Source: Anarhynchus alexandrinus | Lineage: Eukaryota; Chordata; Aves; Charadriiformes; Charadriidae | Length of the DNA stretch: 64,000 nt | NCBI GenBank assembly: GCA_008711295.1 | Contig: VUYV01000146.1 | Location: 1,945,086 to 2,009,085, forward strand | Direction: 5' to 3' | Part shown: one piece after another, positions 1-11,546 of the stretch | Numbering within the stretch: the stretch's first letter is position 1 | Layout of the letters: each line of letters begins with the position of its first letter | Notes under the pieces: generated by a model | The model's database searches: none | What the model was told of the DNA's origin: nothing | The model's input: only the letters and a program-made list of their open reading frames with translations | Position numbers and translations under genes: made by a program

Positions 1-639
1 ACCTATAGCTTTTCCTGCAGGAAATTTAAATAGAATTCCACCCTTTCTTCTGCCTAAAAGTAGTAAATATTTTATTCAGGGACTGAATATACCTCCGGCT
101 ACATCCCTGTTAGTAAACTAAAGCAGGTTACAGCCACTTTTGCCATCCAGACTGTTCAACTGTCAGCAGGCTGCAGAGTCACTCGGGCACAGATCACCAG
201 CATTGCCCCAAATTCACAGTTCACATAAACCAAGTTCAACCAGAATTATTAATGGTAATGACTAAGAACATATCCCACAGGTTGCTGTATATTTAAAATT
301 GTTGCTGAATCACAATGACAAATTTTCCATGTCAGATTCAATATTTAGGTTGTGTGCATGACACACACAAAAAATACCAATCGTGGTTGCCAGTATACAT
401 CTAATACTGTGAGCTGCAGACATAAGAAATGGTTTCTCTTCTATTTATAATTTTAGCAGTAATGCCATACAGGATCCTCAGACTCTGACATGGGTTAATT
501 CATAAAATTACTGGGTCAAAATTAGGAGAGACCTCCCATGAGTTGATAGTCACATTCCTCATAATACCATGAATCACTGATTTAGGTTTCCAGCCTTTCT
601 TTTAAAGGACAATAATTAAGAAAAGCATGAACCAACACC

Positions 640-790
640 TCTACAGCACCTTTTTACTTCTGTGGTTCATATCAGGTAAGTATTATTACCTGTGTTTTTC
701 CAGCAGGCAAATCAAGACACAAAAATACACAAAGTGACTTGGCCAATGAAGTGAGATGTAGGATTCCTAATTGCCAGTGGCTGTATCACA
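640..790 (+). repeat. possible MIR-like SINE remnant
   Basis: The stretch resembles the degraded core and 3' part of an old MIR-type SINE: a TATTATTACC block, then a purine-rich stretch, then AAGTGACTTGGCCAA, which resembles the typical AAGTGACTTGCCCAAGG motif. Divergence is high and the ends are unclear. A RepeatMasker alignment would settle it. Confidence 0.35.
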
Positions 791-1170
791 TACCTACAAT
801 ACACAGAGTTCTTGGCTGACACTTGGGCATCAGCTGTTGGCTGATTAGTCTTAGTAATGACACTAGCAGGTGGCAGTGATGGTTCAATAAATAACTGTCA
901 CACCCATCCTCCAGACATCATTCATATTTCCCTTGGAGCTAAAATAACCAAATTCAGTCATGCAAGCCAGAAAAGGCTTATCATTTTCCTATCCTGAGCA
1001 AGCATGGGTTAACTTCCTTTCTTCCACCATCAACAAAAAAATAACAGGCCCCAAACAAATCCTCCACTATTTGTACTTTCAAACTGACATGAGACATTGG
1101 TATGTTGAAACAACTAATGTCTTTCTTTTTTTATTTAAAACACACAAACAAAAGCAGATAATGTAATATA

Positions 1171-1197
1171 GACAACCTGCATCACAGGCAGGTTGTC
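1171..1197. other. perfect 10-bp hairpin with a 7-nt loop
   Basis: GACAACCTGC at 1171-1180 is exactly inverted at 1188-1197 (GCAGGTTGTC), with the loop ATCACAG between. The string GCAGGTTGTCA at 1188-1198 occurs again at 1494-1504, inside exon C. In the minus-strand transcript the hairpin therefore lies about 300 nt downstream of exon C, and one of its arms could pair with the exon. Confidence 0.6.
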
Positions 1198-1469
1198 AAG
1201 TCCAGCCTAAGAAGAATCCTAAACAGCAGAAAATATTTCACCCAGTTAATCCTTAGCCTTGCAAAATGCTCAATAAAACAACTGGATTCCTGCATGAGAC
1301 AGGACACAGTAACAAGCTTCAGGAATACACCCTTGATTTGTCAAGCCCTCACAGGGGAAAGGTAATGGCACAGTACTGAAATAGTAAGAGATTATAGGAG
1401 GCTACAGGAATAATCTAACCTATAACCTAATAAAACCTGATGGATATCAATAGTGCCAAAAATACTTAC

Positions 1470-1508
1470 CAGTTCATAGCTGCTTGGAAAAAAGCAGGTT
1501 GTCACCAC
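1470..1508 (-). CDS. TNS3: tensin-family exon C: last cysteine of the C1 domain
   Basis: This 39-bp exon is read on the minus strand as 13 codons (VVTTCFFPSSYEL), starting and ending in phase 0. Its acceptor is a long T-rich tract ending TTTCAG, and its donor is GTAAGTATT. Joined to exon B it supplies the eighth zinc ligand of the C1 domain: the cysteine lies exactly seven residues after the last cysteine of exon B. The residues after it match in layout the segment that follows the C1 domain in tensin-2 (KVTSAC...VEL), before the linker to the PTP domain. Tensins are focal-adhesion adaptors linking actin to integrin tails. C1 modules of this family lie at the extreme N-terminus of long isoforms. 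The paralogue is inferred: the residues fit neither TNS1 nor TNS2 closely as I remember them, which leaves TNS3. Confidence 0.75.
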
Positions 1509-3910
1509 CTGAAATGAAAAATAATAATAAAATAAGGAAAAAAAGATACTTCCTTTAGAAATGACCCAATCCTGTTAGCTGAGCTCCCTCAAATACTGTG
1601 AAATCCAGGCTGAGTCAAAGGGGCACCAACAAGACCAGGTGCAGAATTTGAGTGTCCACAGCTGCTCTCGGCTGCAGTACTTTTTCTCAGCTCCCTGAAG
1701 AGTTAGCATTAGCTTAACGCTAACTCGGTTCCCTGCTCACATGCTGTAATCAGTAAAACAGGTTTGAGTAATGCCTTCCCCCAGGTCACAGAGGCAGAGA
1801 TTCTAATATCATCTCAGTTTTAGTTAATAAAAAAGTATTCTGCTTTTCAAGTAATCTAGAACTTCAGGAGTTCCCAATACCTTATCCTTGTTCTGAATTT
1901 TTTCTGGGGGGTGTGGACTGAGCAGAGCAAGCAGAACAGATATTCTGTGGATTCGCGTAAATTCAGAGGCTTGGCTCCAAGTTAAAATATTGCCAATGGA
2001 GAACGTTCTGTATATATCATACCAAAAAAAAAACCAAACCCCAAACAACCTTGTTTGAATATTCAAATACTGAAACAGAAAGAAAGCCAAGATTACGTGA
2101 TGATCTACAGAAAAGCAAGTGTTAGCTTCTTTCTACAGTCCCATACAGCAGGCACTCTCAGACCTCACACATACCGTCAAAAGACTGTGGTTCATCAATT
2201 AAAGTCACTCAGCTGAGCTTCAGTCATAGTCATCATGCATGCATGCTCACTTTAACAAGCACCTTGAGGTTTACCTCAAGTGAAAACTGTGAAAACAGTG
2301 AAAACTGTTTCATTTAATGTGTTCACCTTCACAGATATGGCTCTCCAGGACAGACTTGCCTCTCCACCAGCAAAGCAGAGCCAGAAACTCTGTGGCAGCA
2401 CTTGGACTACAAAGGTGGAGTTTTCTCTCCGGAACTTTTGGTGAACCAGCTCTCAAGTCATGGTATACAGAGTGGGTTACTGAGTAGAAGGGGCATGATG
2501 TGTCATTTATAATCCTTAGAATAATAAAAAGAAGATGCAGTCCATGCAACAGAACAAGCTACAAGAACAAAAAGAAACATCAGTCCTGTAGGCAGCATAG
2601 ACAAAAAGAGACAGACCTGACTACATCAGGACAACCCACTCTGGTCTGTCTTAACTCTCAGGAACAGCTTTTAACCACTGGCATGGAAGGGTTGGCATTT
2701 TGCTCCGTAACTGCTTGTGAAAAAGATGTAACTCTGATTCTCAAGGCTTCTTAAATCACGAAGTACTTATAAAAAAAAAAACCTCCCAGCCTCCCCATGA
2801 TCTTCACACTATCCCTAAGAAAAACAGGATAGATATGAACCCTAGAGGTTTGTCTGCTGCACCCTCTGACTCCTCGGTGGGACTGAAAGTCCGAAGTCTT
2901 AATGGGCTGCATTTCTGCAGCTCATTTCATGACTGCCACTCACTAGTCTATCCAACTGAACACCCATACTAAACACATGGAAGATGTTAACTAAGCTGTC
3001 ATGATTGCATTCCCGCTGCCAAAAGCAAAGACGACATCTACCTCTGTGACCTCTTGCTTGACACAGCATGTAAAACTTCATACACCACCTTCAGTTACAA
3101 CCACCAATTCTCCTCTCAAGCCAAAGTGGCAAACATGCAGAGCAGTCTGTAGCAGGAAGAAACAAAGCCACGTGCACCCTGCACCACCACCACGAGCAGC
3201 AAACACTGCATCTATGGAGGAAAGACTGTTCACAGTTGTCCTGAACACGCAATTACCTAATACTTATTATAAGCACTAAAAATCAATTTTTGCTAGTGTT
3301 CTCATTAGCGATGCCTAAGGTTAAAAATAGATAAAAACTGAAATTTCAACAATTACTTTTCTCTCACTGCCTATACTAGGAAGAAAAGAAAGAATTAATG
3401 GAAACCCCAAAGGAGTTTGCAGGCTGGCTGGGTAGCGCAGTGGGAAAGCAGAGATGAACTAATATGACACCCTCACATAATTAATAATTGTGACCACTGT
3501 GGAATAAAACCGGAGCACATAAATATCACCTCTGCTCTCTCCCTTCCCTCCACTGTTAAAAACCCTCAAGGAATCAAGCATGTCCTTTCCCCTTGGCTAA
3601 CCAAAACACAACTCTGCTATAACCTCCTTGATAATTACAGCTAACTCACTGCCTAAGAAAAAGAAAAACCACCTGCACACACGTGCGCTGTGGACTTCCA
3701 CTGGAAAAGAACTTAGGGAATTACAGACCTTTTTTGCCTGGTGTGGCATCTTATTCAGGCAACTCAGACTGTAAGAAGATGAGAGCTAATGTTACAGGTA
3801 ACACTTGTTTTTTTTCTTCTCTAAGCTTTACTGTGCCTACAACAGCTATATATAGCAACCTGACTTTACCGATAAGACTCCATCCTCTCCTGGTTCTGTG
3901 TCTTTTCACA

Positions 3911-4237
3911 GATCACGGAATTTTCAGAGTTGGAAGGGACCTCTAGAGATCATCTAGTCCAACTCCCCTGTGAAAGCAGGATTGCCTAGAGCACATTACT
4001 CAGGACTGCATCCAGGTGGGTCTTGAAAATCTCCACAGAAGGGGACTCCACAACCTCCCTGGGCAGCCTGTTCCAGTTCTCTGTCATCCTAACCGTAAAG
4101 AAGTTTTTCCATGTATTTGAATGGAACTTCCTATGTTCCAACTTGTGCCCATTGCCCCTCGTCCTGTCACTGGGAATCACTGAAAAGAGTCTGGCTCCAT
4201 CCTCCTTCAACCCACCCTTTAGATACTTGTATGCCAC
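3911..4237 (-). mobile_element. CR1 LINE fragment, 3' end
   Basis: The plus strand begins with ATCACGGAATTTTCAGAGTT, the inverse of an avian CR1 3' end. The minus strand then encodes the C-terminus of the CR1 reverse-transcriptase ORF from about 4237 to 3986 (motifs [29 protein letters not shown] and [11 protein letters not shown]). It is 5'-truncated, as most CR1 copies are. At its 5' boundary there is a roughly 22-bp tandem duplication (TAGATACTTGTAT repeated between about 4221 and 4263). It is the same type as the copy at 27312-27735. It lies in the same orientation as the host gene. Confidence 0.9.
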
Positions 4238-7200
4238 CTTCTTAGATACTTGTATTGCACCTGCTTTTTACAAAGATCAACACCCACATTAGATGGTACT
4301 GTTCTAGGACTACTAGACAGTCACATAATACCCTTTTTAGTGTATACAGGAATCACTTTGCCCTTGCACACTGCCACTTACCACTACGTTGAACTGTCAC
4401 TAAACTGCAGAGCACTCAAAATGCATCACACAGCCAAAGACTTGGATGTACTGCTCCTGTTTTCGAGCTACAAAATTCAATGCAAGACACACTGAATCAC
4501 CCAAGGTGCACAAACTTTTTTTTTTCCTCTGACTCCATATATACATATACATACATATACAATATATTTCTTCCAAGATGAAACAAAATAGTCAAGATCT
4601 CTATGTATCCTAATTTCACTTCTCATGAGCAGTTGCAGCAAGTTCTCCCAGTGTAAATCCAGACACAGGTTAAAAGCAAAAGAACTGACGTGTTCACTGA
4701 TAACAGAAAGGCTATTACAAGGTCTAGACAACCTAAGTTGATATGTGAGTGGCTCCAACTCTTTTTCCTGGTTTGCAAAGGTCCGAGACATGCTAAAAAG
4801 AAAATAATTTTGAGAAAAAGTATAGTGCTGGAAAGCAAGACTGCAGGACTTCAATCCAGTATCAATGCAGAGATAGAAAATGGAGTATAAATGTCTCATT
4901 CATTGGTATAAAAGTTACACACACTGTGTACCAACTGCACAAAACAAACTTCAGAAATACTTTTCTGATCCCCCAACTGAAGCTACAGCTAGTCCTAAAA
5001 AAAGACATTTGCAATCACCTGGTTTGTCAGCTTTTAATAGTATCTTTATTCTTGTAAGAAATATACTGGATATGCATTAATGTAATATTTCACAGTTCCA
5101 CCCAACCAAGGCACATTTAGCTTCTCTACTTTTGCACATTCATGTATCAACATGCAATACCAGAATATGGGAATGCCTTTCCTGATTTACAAAAAGTTAT
5201 GTCTTCAGTGCCCCACGCATACACACACATGCATACAGACACATTAGTCTACCCACAAATAACAAAGCAAATATTTGAAAGACAAACTACCTGTTCTTGC
5301 ATACACAGTTAATATGGAAACACCTTCCTGGTGCGATACTTCCTAAATCGAGCCTTAGTTTGAAAAAAGATTTAAAATAATAACTTTGATGAAGAATTCT
5401 GACTCCAATGAACCTGCAGGTAATTTTCCTTCCTATGACTGTAACACCAGTCACATCAGTTAATGAGTAACCGACCAACGTGAGATAAATGTTAACTCAA
5501 ACAAGAAAAAATGTCAACAAATGGCAGGATATCTGGCACTAAGGAAATAAAATCTGTCCCCACTTGCTGTAACAGAAACACAATAGTGCCCCCTACTGTT
5601 GCACAAGTAATTTGCTGGGATATCCGGTATTTACATTTCAATGCTTCCCCCCGCCCCCCATTCCCAGATGCATTTCTCGTTTTTATCTTCCTTCCTTACT
5701 CTTTATTTTCTTTTTGCAAAAAAGTAGGTGTTCTTTCAGAGGAAGAACCCTCTTCAAAGAATGAGCCAATTATTACCAAAGGTGCATTTCAAAGTCCAAA
5801 TCACAAACACTGTCATATTGCTTTTGCAAAAGCAATTTAACCATTTGGCTATAATGAATCACTTTCTTCCAAGCTACAGTTTTGGCAAGTAAGAAACGGT
5901 GGCATGCCTACCACAGGTTATGTGTAACACACACGATGTGCAGGGGGAGGAGTGTTCATCAAATATATACGTGACCTGCTAAAAAAATCTGTTCATTCTA
6001 GTTCACTACTAATCATGTTACAGGATTTATGAGAAAGGGTGAAAACAGCAGCTAAATGAAGCCACCGATATCCTCCAAATAATGTAAAGTTACAGTGATG
6101 TTAGGAGACCTTGTGACTGTTGCATAAATGACTGTCAGGAGCCCAAATGGTAAGCTTCTGGAAATATTTAATATATATCTTTATATATACCCACACACAT
6201 TTTGTTTTTAAACACACACACTTATCTATTTATTTAAACCTACAGCTTTGGAGTCAAGTCTTGAAAACGTAAGATATTTCTCTGCTTAGCTTTCTTCTTT
6301 TGACATGCCTGTCAGCTATCATCCCCCTTCTCCAATCCACCCCCCCAAAACACTCAAATCATAAATCCCCTGACTCACTAAGGAAACAAACTAAAGAACA
6401 TTGAGTGCAGTATACCTTCAAATAACTCTGTGCTCTCAAAGATACAACTTGTAACATGACAAAATGAACAATGTAAATCCAAATTCTAAAATAAAAAGGG
6501 ACATTATTAGGATATTAACTTGGGATTAAAAAGCTACAATAGTAATACACAATTTTTTATTTTTTTTTTAAATAGAACATCTCCAGTTGTGTGATATTAA
6601 TATCTAACTCAAACTTTTGTCCTGGAGATATCAAGTATCCTCAGCACTTCAGGCCAGACAGAACAACTCTAAAGCATGCAGAAAACCGCTGAATTTTCCT
6701 GTTCAAATTAAACATTTTTGGACACAGCAGGAACTGAACAAGCACTTTGCAGTCACTACAATATTTTAATAAACAAGATATATTTGTGTTCCCAAAAAGA
6801 AAAGAAGAGAATAGATACAGTAAAATCAGCACTGAGGATCTGGTGCAGCTCTACACCATTTCCACTCTCACTTCAGAACAACAAATTCTTTTGCATTATG
6901 GAAACAACCCTCCTACTTGATTAGCATAAAGCAGTTTTGAAGTTAAGTTTGAAAGAAACAAACAAAAAAATTGCATTGTAAATTGCAAAGACAACTAGAG
7001 TTGAGAAACTGTTAATGGGCTTGGCTCATGATTACCAATAAAATGCAAATATTTATTCTTATATAATGCTATCACACAGCAAGTAAAAGTCAAGTAACGT
7101 CAGAAAAGCTTCCTAACGTATCACATTTTTTCTCTCACCTAGTTCTGTGATAAAGTTGTTACAGGAAAAGACAGAAAACACAGCCAGGAGCTCTCTGAAT

Positions 7201-8017
7201 TCAAAATCAAATTCCAACAGTGATGTTTTAGCGCCATTTTATTAATTGCTCAGCTTCAGTATTTTTTATTTGCTGAAATAACACTAACACTACATGTACC
7301 CAACCTCATCAAGGTGTAAAGAGAATCAGCTGAAGCTTGAGAAACTCTCCATGAGTTTCTTAAGAAAAAACAGGAGTAACTGAGTACTGTAACATCTAAG
7401 CCATGTTCCTGCAGTCCTGACCCATGCACAACTCCTTTCTGTCTACTTGGGATTATGCCTTATGAAACAAAGTCTGAAATTAGCACCTGAAATGGAAAGT
7501 TACATACCTTCAAGGGGGATTTAAAAATTTAGTGTATTTATATACATATAAATTCCCATTTCCCAAGACAAAGCGACAAAGCTGTTTCAAACGAAGTCGC
7601 TGAAGGAAAAGAAATTTTTCACAAGTAACTACGAATGCAGTCATCCCAAGATACAGAAATGTATTGTTCACATATCTTTGCCACCTCAAAGTCTGGCTTT
7701 CTTCCATGCTGTGATATTTGATTGTGCAAAGTCACAGTCCTGATCTACGTCATGAAAGTTATTCTCCAACTCTCTGAAGAACACATGCAGGGCAAGACAT
7801 TTGGTATATAGGTTATTTGGAAAAAGGATAAAACAGAAGAACCTCTAAAGATCCAATTAAACAGAAGATTCCTAGAATCAAGAAATGGATGAGTTTCTCC
7901 TGATAACTGTAAACCAGTAACCAGAGATGAAGTCCTTTGTCAGATCACTGGATTTGCTCCAGAAAAGTTCAGAAGCAAAGGACAAGAAACTCAGTCAGAA
8001 GCTGGGTGTAGCTAACA

Positions 8018-8164
8018 GGGGTTAAACTAGCGAGCAGGAGCCAAGATCCTAAAACTAGATTTTTACTGGACTTTGCACTAGCCCTGTGCACTGTTTAGTT
8101 TGCCAATCTGATCTGTAAGTTGAGTGCTAGCTACTGTCCCTCCTGAGTTAATCTGTTTAACCCC
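8018..8164. repeat. inverted-repeat element, possible MITE or foldback
   Basis: GGGGTTAAAC at 8018-8027 is exactly inverted at 8155-8164. The similarity continues imperfectly inwards to a shared CAGGAG/CTCCTG block, giving arms of about 25 bp around an interior of about 100 bp. A second, smaller inverted pair (AAACTA/TAGTTT) lies inside. There is no coding capacity. It could be a short non-autonomous DNA transposon or a chance foldback. I recognise no family. Confidence 0.35.
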
Positions 8165-9145
8165 GGGTTTATAAAGTAGGTTGAAATTATTTGATGCTAA
8201 ATGAGTGAAAAAACATAGTATCTTTACTCAAACTGTCTCATTTTGTTGCTTCTGTAAAGAACAGTTAAAAAAAAAATCCTGATTTTGGCAATTGCATATA
8301 TCTTTCAGAGACTTGAATTCTGCTTTCTTTGTATCAGATCTGACCTCTCCAAGCTTAATTAGGTACACATTCCTCAGGGAACTATGTTATCCTTTCAGGA
8401 TTCCAGACCGATTTATTTTGGTATAATACCCATGAGAAAACATGCTTCATTTGCAAAGTCAATGGGGACACAGTTCCATGGACAGTTTCTTCTCCCAAAG
8501 GAGCAAACTACCAACATGAATTGAATTTTCTTGAGCAGAAACAAGCCGTGCACAGGCCTCTTGTACCTCAGAATTTTGTACCTTTAACATATATGTCGGT
8601 GTGATTTCTCAAGGTTTCAGTCTGCTTCTGACATCTGAGCAATGGTAATAAAAGCTACAGGCATTATGGTTCCTATGGTCACAAATGGCACCACACAGTA
8701 ATGGTATCAGAAGTTTTAGGAGAAGGAAATTGGAGCTGCAGACAAACTGCAGAGATCACTAAAACCAACAGGTTTCACTGCTTCCAGTGTGCCTGTAACA
8801 TCTGGGACAGATAGATGCCCATCAAATGAAAGTATTAAAGATAACATGAAAGCAATAGTTAAACAATAAACTTGGGTTAAAATGGGGGGGTGATTTTTTT
8901 TTTCTTAATACATATTACAGAGGAAAGGGAAATGTGGTAGAAAAGGAGGGCTCCAGAAGACAGCAATGCCAGTCTCTTCTACTCGACATCACAGACAGAT
9001 ACGAAGGCAGAAGTCACATGTCAGGCTTGTTGGTAAAGTAATGTTTGGGGGGTTTTTGTTTGCTTTTTGTTTTATTTCACTAGAGTTGAAAACCACCCAT
9101 CTGCAGGACGACTCTCTGCATCTCGCTAAGGCGAGTTTCATGCTT

Positions 9146-9507
9146 TGTCCTGGTTCCGGCAGGGATGGGGTTAATTTCCCCAAGGAGCCGGCAGGGGACA
9201 CAGGTATTCCATCGCATGTGAGCCATGCCCAGGTGGGGGGGGGAAGCTGGCCGGGGGAGGGGGCAGGAAGTTGCCCATTGGAGCGGGCTGCAGCGGTATG
9301 GGTCCGGTCGGTGAGCGGCGGCACTGTAATCGCGTTTGTATATTCCTTTACCGGTGTTATTGTTTTCTCTTCCCTTTGCTGTTCTGTTAAACTGCCTTTA
9401 TCTCAACCCACGAGTTTTGCCTTTTTCTTCCAATTTTGCCCACGGCTGTGGGAGTTGAGCGAGCGGCCGCGTGGTTCTTTGTTGCCTGCTGAGGCCAAAC
9501 CACGACA
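9146..9507 (+). mobile_element. 5' LTR of the ERV
   Basis: The LTR runs from TGTCCTGGTT to CCACGACA, with TG...CA ends, 362 bp. The first 171 bp recur at 15202-15372 without gaps, differing at 9238, 9249 and 9272. It is GC- and CpG-rich compared with the flanks. A weak TATA-like GTATATT lies near 9338-9344, and a TTAAA-containing block followed by a CTTTATCTCAACCC core lies at 9384-9410, the usual poly(A)/R-U5 area of avian LTRs. The 3' border is inferred, because eight bases (9508-9515) separate the last CA from the primer-binding site, which is more than the usual few. Confidence 0.88.
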
Positions 9508-9515
9508 GTCCTTTT

Positions 9516-9533
9516 TGGCGCCCAACGTGGGGC
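9516..9533 (+). promoter_or_regulatory. primer-binding site, tRNA-Lys1,2 type
   Basis: The 18 bases TGGCGCCCAACGTGGGGC are complementary to the 3' end of tRNA-Lys1,2, the primer of many betaretrovirus-like elements and of some lentiviruses and spumaviruses. The site starts eight bases after the proposed LTR end. It is intact, with no mismatch to the canonical 18-mer. Confidence 0.9.
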
Positions 9534-10151
9534 TCGGAGGGTTGAGATAACAACAGATCTGGCCAAAGTTTGTTAAAACGAATTTCTTATATGCTTTTCT
9601 CATATTAGTTAGATGGTCGCCGGTTACAATGTTGCTTCGTTTGTTTGTGTGGCTGTGTTATGTAAATTCTTATATGCTCTATGTACTCCCCGTGATGCTG
9701 TTTGTTACCTCGGGGAGAGGGATCAGGATTATCATTTTGCTGTCCTGTGCAATATCAGCTTATGATATGATAACATCACTGTTCAGGTGGCTTTGCAGTA
9801 CTGCTGCCCTGTCCATACCTTGGTCACCGTCTCTCAGAATCTATTAATAATCACACCCAATCTATGGGGGAGACGGGGGGGGGGAGGGTATGCTTTCCCC
9901 AGCTCTTTTGCCTCCTTTTTCTCCTTTGGGCCAGGTATTGGCTTTTGAGAATTTGGGCTTTGGGCTTTTGAGAATTTTGAATATCCTTGGGATGCTCAAA
10001 CTAGCATGGTCCTATTGCTATGTCTCCTGAATGGGTTTCAGCTCTTGTTTAGGGTTAAACAACTGTTTAAGACTACCACCCAGAGATCTGTCACAGGTGG
10101 CATGGCATATGGGAGAATAGGGGCAGGTATCTAGAGAACTTCTCACCCCCA
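9534..10151 (+). other. ERV 5' leader between primer site and gag
   Basis: About 620 bp of leader separates the primer site from the first gag ATG. It contains a 72-codon hydrophobic ORF (9629-9847) and a run of G at 9876-9887, and is otherwise non-coding. A packaging signal would be expected here but cannot be identified by eye. Confidence 0.7.
9629..9847 (+). CDS. small hydrophobic ORF in the ERV leader
   Basis: The ORF has 72 codons, an ATG start and a TAA stop, and lies wholly between the primer-binding site and gag. The product would be very hydrophobic: residues about 2-27 and about 32-49 could each form a membrane segment, and the tail is polar (PWSPSLRIY). I recognise no family. It is intact although gag and pol are badly broken, but it is short enough for that to be chance. 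Its place upstream of gag means it would also act as an upstream ORF on the genomic RNA. It may be only a chance frame. Confidence 0.3.
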   Translation: MLLRLFVWLCYVNSYMLYVLPVMLFVTSGRGIRIIILLSCAISAYDMITSLFRWLCSTAALSIPWSPSLRIY

Positions 10152-11525
10152 ATGGTTCAGGACTTCACCCCCGAACAACTACAGGACCCTGATAAAGTGA
10201 TAGAATATTTGAAAGGAAAATGCAGTGGCTATTCCAGAGAGACACAACTTACCGCACTGTGTTGGGCCCTGGCCAGTATCTACCAAACACTGCTCAGTAT
10301 TATGCAGGACCCTCAGAGGAAAGAGGGGGAAGCCAGACCAGCAGACAATGCGGCTACTCCAACCCCGGTGGCAGACACTGCAGCTATTCCAACCCCGGTG
10401 GCAGACACTGCAGCTGAACGGGACAACCAACCTATGTCAGTATCAGTTGCTCCTATACAGAAGAAGAAATACACCAAGAAATCGGTTCGCTTAGTAAGGG
10501 ATGATGACGAACCAGGGCCATCAAAAGAACAGGAGGAAGAGACAGAACCAGAGATAATCATCTGATCCCTATCCCTGAGTGAGCTGCGAGATATGCAAAA
10601 AGATTTCAGTCGACTACCCAGCGAGCACATTGTCACCTGGCTGCCCTGATGCTGGGATAACAGGGCCAGTAGCTTGGTATTAGAGGGCAGGGAAGCCAAG
10701 GAGCTGGGATCCCTGTCTAGGGAAGCTGGCACTGACAAGGCGATTGGGAAAAAGACACAAGCCCTCAGCCTCTGGAGGCAACTCCTGTCAGGTGTGAGGG
10801 AAAGGTATCCCTTCAGTGAAGATGTTGTATGTCGTCCAAGCAAGTGGACCACCATGGAAAAAGGTATCCAGTACCTGAGGGAATTAGCTGTGCGGGAGAT
10901 GATTTACTATGACCCAGATAACGTGCAGTTACCCACAGGTCCTGATGAAGTCCAGTGCACAAGACACATATGGCGGAAGTTTGTACGGAGTGCACCATCA
11001 TTGTATGCCAACTCCTTGGCAGTGATGGAATGGAAGGGCGAAGAAGGACCAACAGTGGATGAGGTGGCTGGCCAACTCCATCAATATGAAGAAAGTCTCT
11101 CTTCGCCCCTTGTCTCAGCTGTGGAGAAACTGTCCCAGAAGTTCCAACAACTTGAAGGTAATATGTCCTACTCCCCACCTGTACAGGCCAGCATCTCAGC
11201 TATTAGGAGCAGGCGTTTCCCTACTCAAGAGAGAGAGTATAGGAGGTACACACCATGAGGCACCCTGTGGTTTTACCTGCGTGACCACGGAGAGGACATG
11301 AGGAGATGGGATGGACAACCTATCTCGACCCTACGGACACAGGTACATGAGCTGCAAGGAAGAACAACCACAAAAGGGGATCCCTCCTGGAAAAGTGCTG
11401 CTCCCGTTTGTAGCAGACAGCTCCCCAGACAGAGTGGAAGGGCTGATCTTACCTCCGATCCTCTTGAAGGGACTTCCAAGTCATTTCTGCAACAAGTGAA
11501 TAACGGATACTATGATCAGTATTAG
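10152..11525 (+). pseudogene. gag: ERV gag, interrupted by three in-frame TGA codons
   Basis: A single reading frame of 457 codons, counted from the ATG at 10152 to the TAG at 11523-11525, is broken by TGA at 10563-10565, 10647-10649 and 11256-11258. Residues between the breaks resemble gag of the ERV-L group (YPFSEDVV, AVREMIYYDPDN, HIWRKFVRSAPSLYA, then a region with a DHGEDMRRWDG motif). No CCHC zinc knuckle is visible near the C-terminus. The first part holds an acidic, proline-rich stretch and a 10-residue tandem duplication. All three breaks are TGA without loss of frame, which fits C-to-T change at CGA codons. The frame continues directly into protease after one TAG. Gag would form the particle shell; this copy can make only fragments. 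Confidence 0.85.
10359..10418 (+). repeat. 30-bp tandem duplication inside gag
   Basis: Two units (10359-10388 and 10389-10418) differ only at the last bases. They keep the reading frame and duplicate a 10-residue PTPVADTAAI-type block in the proline/alanine-rich part of gag. This looks like a slippage or recombination duplication. Confidence 0.85.
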
Positions 11526-11546
11526 GAGGGCCCTGCCTCCGGCCAG

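Larger units (their letters stand above)
1..1469 (-). other. intron of the tensin-family gene downstream of exon C (partial)
   Basis: This is the start of the intron that follows exon C in the direction of transcription; its acceptor lies outside the window. I looked for a further exon with a minus-strand GT donor and a pyrimidine-rich AG acceptor and found none that I would defend. It contains a possible MIR-type SINE remnant near 640-790 and a perfect 10-bp hairpin at 1171-1197 whose arm repeats part of exon C. The ORFs here are short and show no recognisable protein. Confidence 0.6.

Noticed and set aside
3427..3450. tRNA-like A box (TAGCGCAGTGGG)
   Set aside because: No B box or cloverleaf follows at the right distance, so neither a tRNA gene nor a clear tRNA-derived SINE can be supported.
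8966..9550. 194-codon plus-strand ORF across the 5' LTR border
   Set aside because: It is a chance frame running from host flank through the GC-rich LTR and the primer site, with no protein family resemblance.
10313..10855. 180-codon minus-strand ORF
   Set aside because: It is the antisense shadow of gag, mostly serine- and leucine-rich because of gag codon use.
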